NCBI GenBank assembly: GCA_964247055.1
Contig: OZ176052.1
Location: 8,370,001 to 8,434,000, forward strand
DNA from: Paragordius varius
Taxonomy: Eukaryota; Nematomorpha
Reading direction: 5' to 3'
Length of the DNA stretch: 64,000 bases
This document shows positions 59,175 through 64,000 of the stretch, one piece after another (positions within the stretch are counted from its first letter, which is position 1; the number at the start of each line of letters is the position of its first letter). The notes under the pieces were generated by a model. The model searched no databases, was not told the DNA's origin, and saw nothing but the letters and a program-made list of their open reading frames with translations. A program made the translations under genes and the position numbers.

Positions 59175-59389
59175 TTAAATAAGCATATTTAATAGATTAT
59201 TTTATATATTTAAATATTTAAATATTTTTTAAAAATATATTAATAAATAATAAATCTTACTAACTCTCAAAAAAAAACTTACTAGCAATTTTTCAAAAAA
59301 ACAGCTGTTTTTTAAATGACTATGGTCAAAAAATAAATAGTCACTGACCTGGTCAATGACCGGGTCATGACAAAGTAGGCATAACCTTA

Positions 59390-60389
59390 GTTACAATTTT
59401 TTAGGGTGTAATATTACAAAATTTATGACAATATACTCTGTTTTTAAACTATATTTTTTAGCAGGTTCCTATCAATTCTTCTAGAAAAACGGTCTATTTT
59501 CAAGTATTTTTGTTTCGGGTCCAAACAATTTTTTTGTAAAATTTCGGTTCTCCATTTTCTTTTAGTGACTTCTGTTTTGTTTTTTCAAACTTATGGATAG
59601 CTTATAATTTTGGTGCATGGATAACATTTTACAATATAGGCATAGGTTTATAAAAATTCGCTAGCTGATTTTTTCTGAAAAATCACTAAACGTGATTTAA
59701 ATAAAATCAAAAAATTAAAATAAGGTTCGTCTCATTCCAAAAATTTCAATTTTTTGGAACTAATCTATTAAAACGGTTCTATTTTTAATAGGGTTACATT
59801 GTTGGGACTATTTTAAAATTACCACAAAAAATTCAATAAATTTTAAGATTATAGTATAACAAAACCTCATATAGCTAGAAAATATATATTACTAGCACTC
59901 AAATATTACCTTTTGGTGTATTTTATATCCCAGACCGTGCTATTTAAACTAATCCGAATTTAAAAGTATGCTTTCTTTAGTTTAGGGTTTTTAATAAAAT
60001 ACAAAAAATCCTCATCTCAAACTATTTTGCCTTATTTTTTTATTTTTTTCTGAATCGCTAATACAAAAGGATAAATGTATTTTAAGGTTAATATAAATAA
60101 TTAACTTTAAAAAGGTTTCAGGCTACCAGAAAAAACTTGATTTATTTTTATTTTAATATCGGTTGTTCATTTAAATCGTGTTTGGAGCTGTCCTTTTAGC
60201 TAGTAGTAACAAAACTGTAAAAAATATAAGCATTTTTATCTAATACATGCGAACAATAACTAACTGTAGTTTATTTACAAATGAGCGTGGCTACCCAAGA
60301 GGTAAGGACAAAAAAGTGAAAAGGTAATGAAGTGCTAATAAATTTGTAATTGATGTTAATTGATAAAAAGATATTTATTTATTAATTAA
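59390..60389. other. AT-rich spacer
   Basis: Short blocks here resemble sequence at 33940-34150 (GGAGCTGTCC, AAAAATCCTCATCTCAAACT and neighbours), which suggests an unresolved older repeat. No gene seen. Confidence 0.4.
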
Positions 60390-60936
60390 CCTTTGATTCA
60401 AATTGGGGTATCAAAATCCCAGACTATTTTTTAGTTGATATTTTCTAAAGACTACTGAGATCCCAATTTAAATTTATGCTTCTATCCTAATAAAAATTAT
60501 ATAAAAAAGCGGAAATATTTAAATAATATTTAGATTTGAAAAAGGTTCTATTTCAAACTATTTCAACGCTATTTTTATTTTACAACATTTTTGGAAAATA
60601 TCGTGTTTATTAATTTTAAAGCTAAAATTGAAGCTAATTTTTCCTTTATATGACATCTAACATTGAGATAAACAGAAAAAATGGTTTATTTTGTTATATT
60701 TTTAAATTTAGCAAAGGCACACATGTCATGTTGACTAAATTTACCCTAAATAAGTTATATCAAGTATTTTTGAATGAATATTTTTACATACGGTTTATTT
60801 ATGTTATATATGTGCGAAATTTTGCCATTGTTTTAATTCATTCCATATTTTTTGAAGTATTTAATTTTAAGGCCTCGGGTATCCAACTACCCCAATTTTA
60901 ATCGGATGAGTGAAATGAATGTGTTGTATTCAAGTG
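60390..60936 (+). mobile_element. Family B element, uninterrupted copy
   Basis: TTAA then CCTTTGATTCAAATTGGGGT at the left. At the right, GGTATCCAACTACCCCAATT, then a spacer of about 28 bp, then TTGTATTCAAGTG followed by TAAA (decayed TTAA). At 547 bp this is the simplest full-length copy for defining the family. Confidence 0.8.
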
Positions 60937-60984
60937 TAAAACTGTACAAATAATAAGGACGCGTGTAAAAAATATTTCGATATT

Positions 60985-62230
60985 CTTATAGATAAAGGGA
61001 AATCTCATATTGGTTTTGGTCTTTAACAAGTGATTTATAAAATTAAAACCTTTTTAAGTAATTGATAGATTTATCGAAAAAATAGAAATATATGCTTACA
61101 TTATTTTAAATAATTTTTTTGGTGAATTTAAATAGCTTCATTCCAAAAATTACTATATAAATATATTATATGCTATATAAAAAACAAAATAATATTGTTA
61201 TAAAATTCGAATTTTTAGGTGTAAGCTTCAAAAATCATTTTTACCCCCCCCCCCTTTTAAAATGGGCATTATTGCCTTTTAAATATAGGCAATAACAGAT
61301 CGCGCCATTTTATATATGCTAAATCAGTGGTACTCACCAAAAAATTTGTCTCAGGACCATGCACCATCTAATATCGATAAAAATTTACATTTGCAGACAT
61401 TTATACTCAAAATAAATATATTAAAGCAGTTTTAGAGCCTAATGCGGTTTGCGGGCCGTGATTTGATACTGTGCTAGATTATGACATAAAAAATATTTAT
61501 TTAAAAATGCATCTTTGTTTAAAAATTTAATTTATAGGGACATTATTAAAGTATTTTATGTTATTTTGTATTATATAAACGGTATAATTGCACTTTAAAG
61601 TATTAAAAACAATTTTCTCAATATATCGACGGCGCATAAAATTTCTGTCAACTTGGAATATAAAGATTTGTTAGTCTTAAATTTATGGTCAGAAATAAAT
61701 TTTCTCACAAAAAAATCCTTTTAAATTGATAAAGAACAGATATATTAATCGAAATTCATAAATAGAAATGTTCGGAATCATCGAATTACATTTTTATATC
61801 TTAAATTGTTTTTTTACCATGCAAAACACCATATTACTTACACAAATCTTTGACAAAAATAGAATTTTTGAACAAATTATCTTTTTTTTTTCAAAATCAA
61901 TTTCCTTCGATATAATAATCTAACATATATTTTAACCTATTATAGCGCAACTCGGAATTTTCGCGTTTATTCTAAAAACTAGCCTATTAGAGGGAGCCAA
62001 AAAATAGACTATTTTAAATAAAATGTTGTTTGCTTATAATTTTTGATGCGTTTATAAATTTTTTGGAATGAGGCATATTTTTATTTAGCATGTGGACAAG
62101 TTTTGCAATTTTTCGAGATGAATGAATGACCACAGGAGTATAATTATTTTTTTTAATGACTACTAAAACCAAAAGCATTATGATAAATTCTGATGCATTT
62201 TTCGATCAGAAAATATATATTTTATCAGAT
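60985..62230. mobile_element. Repeat family C, third copy
   Basis: The left part near 60990-61055 (ATATTGGTTTTGGTCTTTAA then CAAGTGATTTATAA) and the right part at 62160-62230 (CTAAAACCAAAAGCATTATG to TTTTATCAGA) match the inverted ends of the 26791 copy. An unrelated hAT-like short repeat, with CAGTGGTACTCACC and GGTTTGCGGGCCGTGA blocks, appears inside it at about 61324-61480. An 11-C run is at 61244-61254. Confidence 0.5.
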
Positions 62231-63068
62231 ATTTTTTCGGCTGTGTACATAAAATAGTCTTCCATAAAAAATATTTTTTGCGAATATTTAAGAATGATAC
62301 TATCTTTAATTTTCATAACATCTTTGACATCTATTATGTGGACGTCTAGCACTCATTTTAAGGTAAGAGTATTGGAGTTGCATACTCCAGCTGCATTTCA
62401 AATTTAATATCTTGAGCCAAATTTAATATGCATTATTTAGCCTTTAGGGCGCATGATTATAAATAATTTTTTTTAAAAAACTTAAAATTTTAGAATCCTC
62501 ATCTCAAGCTTTTCGCCAGCATTTATCTTTGGGTTTTATTCAATTGCTAATACAAATGGCAAACAAAAATATATTAAGGTTCATAAATTTAAATTAACTT
62601 TAATTTATTAATTTAGTCTTTTTTTTCTAAATACTAAATAAGCTGTGTTACCTGTTACGGCTAGAGGCGTAGCTTGTATTTTTATATAAGCCCGATGAAA
62701 TTTTCTCCAAAATGCTCGCGGGAAAAAAGGTTGGCCACCCCTAATATATTAAATTTTACAACATTTGCTAGTGCGTTTAGAGTAGGATTAGTTAATTTAC
62801 TTACTGGATTAAATATAAAATTAGGTATACGTTTTTTCACCCAAAAATTTTTATTTTACAAAAATAATTGGGTGCTTTAAAACTTACCACCCTGTTTTAT
62901 GGTGTTTCAGAGGCTTAAAATTGTAATGTAAATTAAAATTTATTTTGGGTTTAAATATTAAAATTTTATTAATGTATATACATAAAATATTTTTGGCAAT
63001 TTATATGATTTAAATTAAATTAGTAATAAATACAATTGTAGAAAATTTTTGGTTTAAATATTATTAAC
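62231..63068. other. Spacer with hAT-type fragments
   Basis: At about 62664-62755 a piece with GAGGCGTAGCTTG (as in the 41631 family) adjoins GCTCGCGGG and GGTTGGCCACCCCTAA, the right-end sequence of the inner hAT at 21294. These look like relics of two insertions. The remainder is AT-rich without a gene. Confidence 0.45.
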
Positions 63069-63560
63069 ATTTGATTTTAATTGGGGTTAATAATACGCTA
63101 AACCATTTTAAATTGATATTTGAAAACTATTTAGTCTCAATGTAGTTTATCTTTAATCTTAACAAGAATAATTTCACAATTAGATACAAGGGCATTGGAT
63201 ATAACAGTTCTTTAAACTGATGATCCGAAGATTCCAAAGCGAGCGTTCCACATTCAAATTTAAGCTTCTATCTTAAAGTAATCTAAAACTATATTATCGA
63301 GATAAATTTTAAGAAATATTTTCACATAAATAATCTCGACGCCATTTCGATCTCAAAACTTACTGTTTTTTGGATTTTATTAATTTATGCATTAAACAAT
63401 ATTAAGACAGAAAAATAAAATAAATAAATCAATAATATTTTCATCTAAATTTTTGCTTAAGGTTAATATTGAACTTTGAGTCATTTTGAATAAATTTTCT
63501 TCATATTCTGATGCATCAATAATGTTAAAATGTAAACTAGTGATATCGATTCATACCTTC
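63069..63560 (+). mobile_element. Divergent family B copy
   Basis: TTAA at 63065-63068 is followed by CATTTGATTTTAATTGGGGT. Internal blocks (CAAATTTAAGCTTCTATCTT, CGACGCCATTT) agree with other copies, but the far end is not clear, so the right boundary is approximate. It seems the oldest copy in the window. Confidence 0.5.
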
Positions 63561-63619
63561 CGTATTTAATAAAATACTAAATTACAACTGACCAGGACGA
63601 CGTCATTTCGTATCGATAA

Positions 63620-63790
63620 AAACAGGATTTGCAAAGTGATAAAAGAAGCGCACTTGACTCTCAAGTAAAATGAGGCAAGTTCAGCAAGGTTTTAGCCAGC
63701 AAGTCTGCACTCTAAGATCGAAGATAAAAAATATATGTCAAGTCTTTTCCTTATTAGCTAAAACAATTTTTTCACACTCAATTAGATTAC
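63620..63790. mobile_element. Partial element E
   Basis: TTGCAAAGTGATAAAAGAAG then GCGCACTTGACTCTCAAG, AGCCAGCAAGTCTGCACT and TGTCAAGTCTTTTCC correspond, inverted, to 51855-51970 of the element in VPS53 intron 9. Confidence 0.6.
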
Positions 63791-64000
63791 ACCGTTAATT
63801 ATAAAAAGGTAGAAAGAAGATATATATACCCGTTCAAAAAAAAGTGGCGTAACCGGTCTGGTTTCACGAATGGAACCGAGGTGGTTGTTAAAATTACCGA
63901 AACCAGGCTCGTTCCTGATAAAGTGGGGACAGAACTTCCTTAAAATTTAACGGTTCTGGAGTCGGTTCCATTTTAGTTCCTGACTATTTATTATATGATT
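63791..64000. repeat. Unresolved repeat with AACCGG and GGTTCTGG blocks
   Basis: Bases 63840-63990 contain GTAACCGGTCTGGTTTC, AATGGAACCGAGG, ACGGTTCTGGAGTCGGTTCC and similar blocks. They resemble 31380-31690. The sequence runs off the window, so its nature cannot be decided. Confidence 0.35.

Larger units (their letters stand above)
57527..59389 (-). mobile_element. Element A, second copy, split by family B
   Basis: The left end TGGGGTTGTGCATTTGAG and right end GGTCATGACAAAGTAGGCAT then AACCTTA correspond, inverted, to the ends of the 32493 copy. Flanks GTCACAAT (57519-57526) and GTTACAAT (59390-59397) match at 7 of 8 bases. Without the inserted family B DNA it is about 690 bp, the same as the other copy. 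Confidence 0.8.

Overview
The window is AT-rich DNA from a metazoan. It carries spliced genes for an ELAV-type neuronal RNA-binding protein, a LIM-homeodomain factor of the LHX3/4 class, a GILT thiol reductase, HBS1, PLRG1, VPS53 and TAPT1. Coding parts were assembled exon by exon from family similarity recalled from memory, GT-AG sites and reading phase; no database search was run. The clearest oddity is intron size. Twelve introns are only 21-27 nt long, beside ordinary introns of 55 nt to several kb. In animals such introns are best known from dicyemid mesozoans, so a dicyemid or a similarly reduced parasite is my best guess, not a demonstrated identity.

Layout. 63-891 (+): last two exons of an ELAV-like gene. 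892-9380: no confident host gene; it holds a 5'-truncated RTE-type LINE (about 4450-6290, minus) and a divergent five-unit tandem array (about 6590-8090). 9381-15204 (-): complete HBS1-like ribosome-rescue GTPase, head to head with a GILT gene (15307-17463, +), 102 bp between start codons. 18471-21449: a hAT transposon nested in a related short element, flanked by an exact 8-bp duplication. 21683-26728 (-): PLRG1 spliceosome WD40 protein with a partial tandem copy of one exon. 26791-35654: repeats plus one unrecognised three-exon small reading frame (28855-29107). 35655-44558 (+): LHX3/4-type gene; its proposed first exon lies 6.2 kb upstream across a transposon-filled intron. 46299-55336 (-): VPS53, 20 exons, head to head with TAPT1 (55527-56960, +). 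57527-64000: nested transposons and nothing that looks like a host gene.

The host genes do not form a pathway. They cover neural RNA processing and cell fate (ELAV, LHX3/4), mRNA handling (PLRG1, HBS1), and endolysosomal, tethering or membrane roles (GILT, VPS53, TAPT1). The mobile DNA is more coherent. It includes a hAT family with several short deletion derivatives, a second hAT-like element (A), and a family of about 0.55 kb (B) that inserts at TTAA and has asymmetric, piggyBac-like ends. A sits inside B at 32.5 kb, and B sits inside A at 58.0 kb with a further B inside that B, so both families were active over an overlapping period. I saw no LTR retrovirus, Polinton, CRISPR array or tRNA that I could support.
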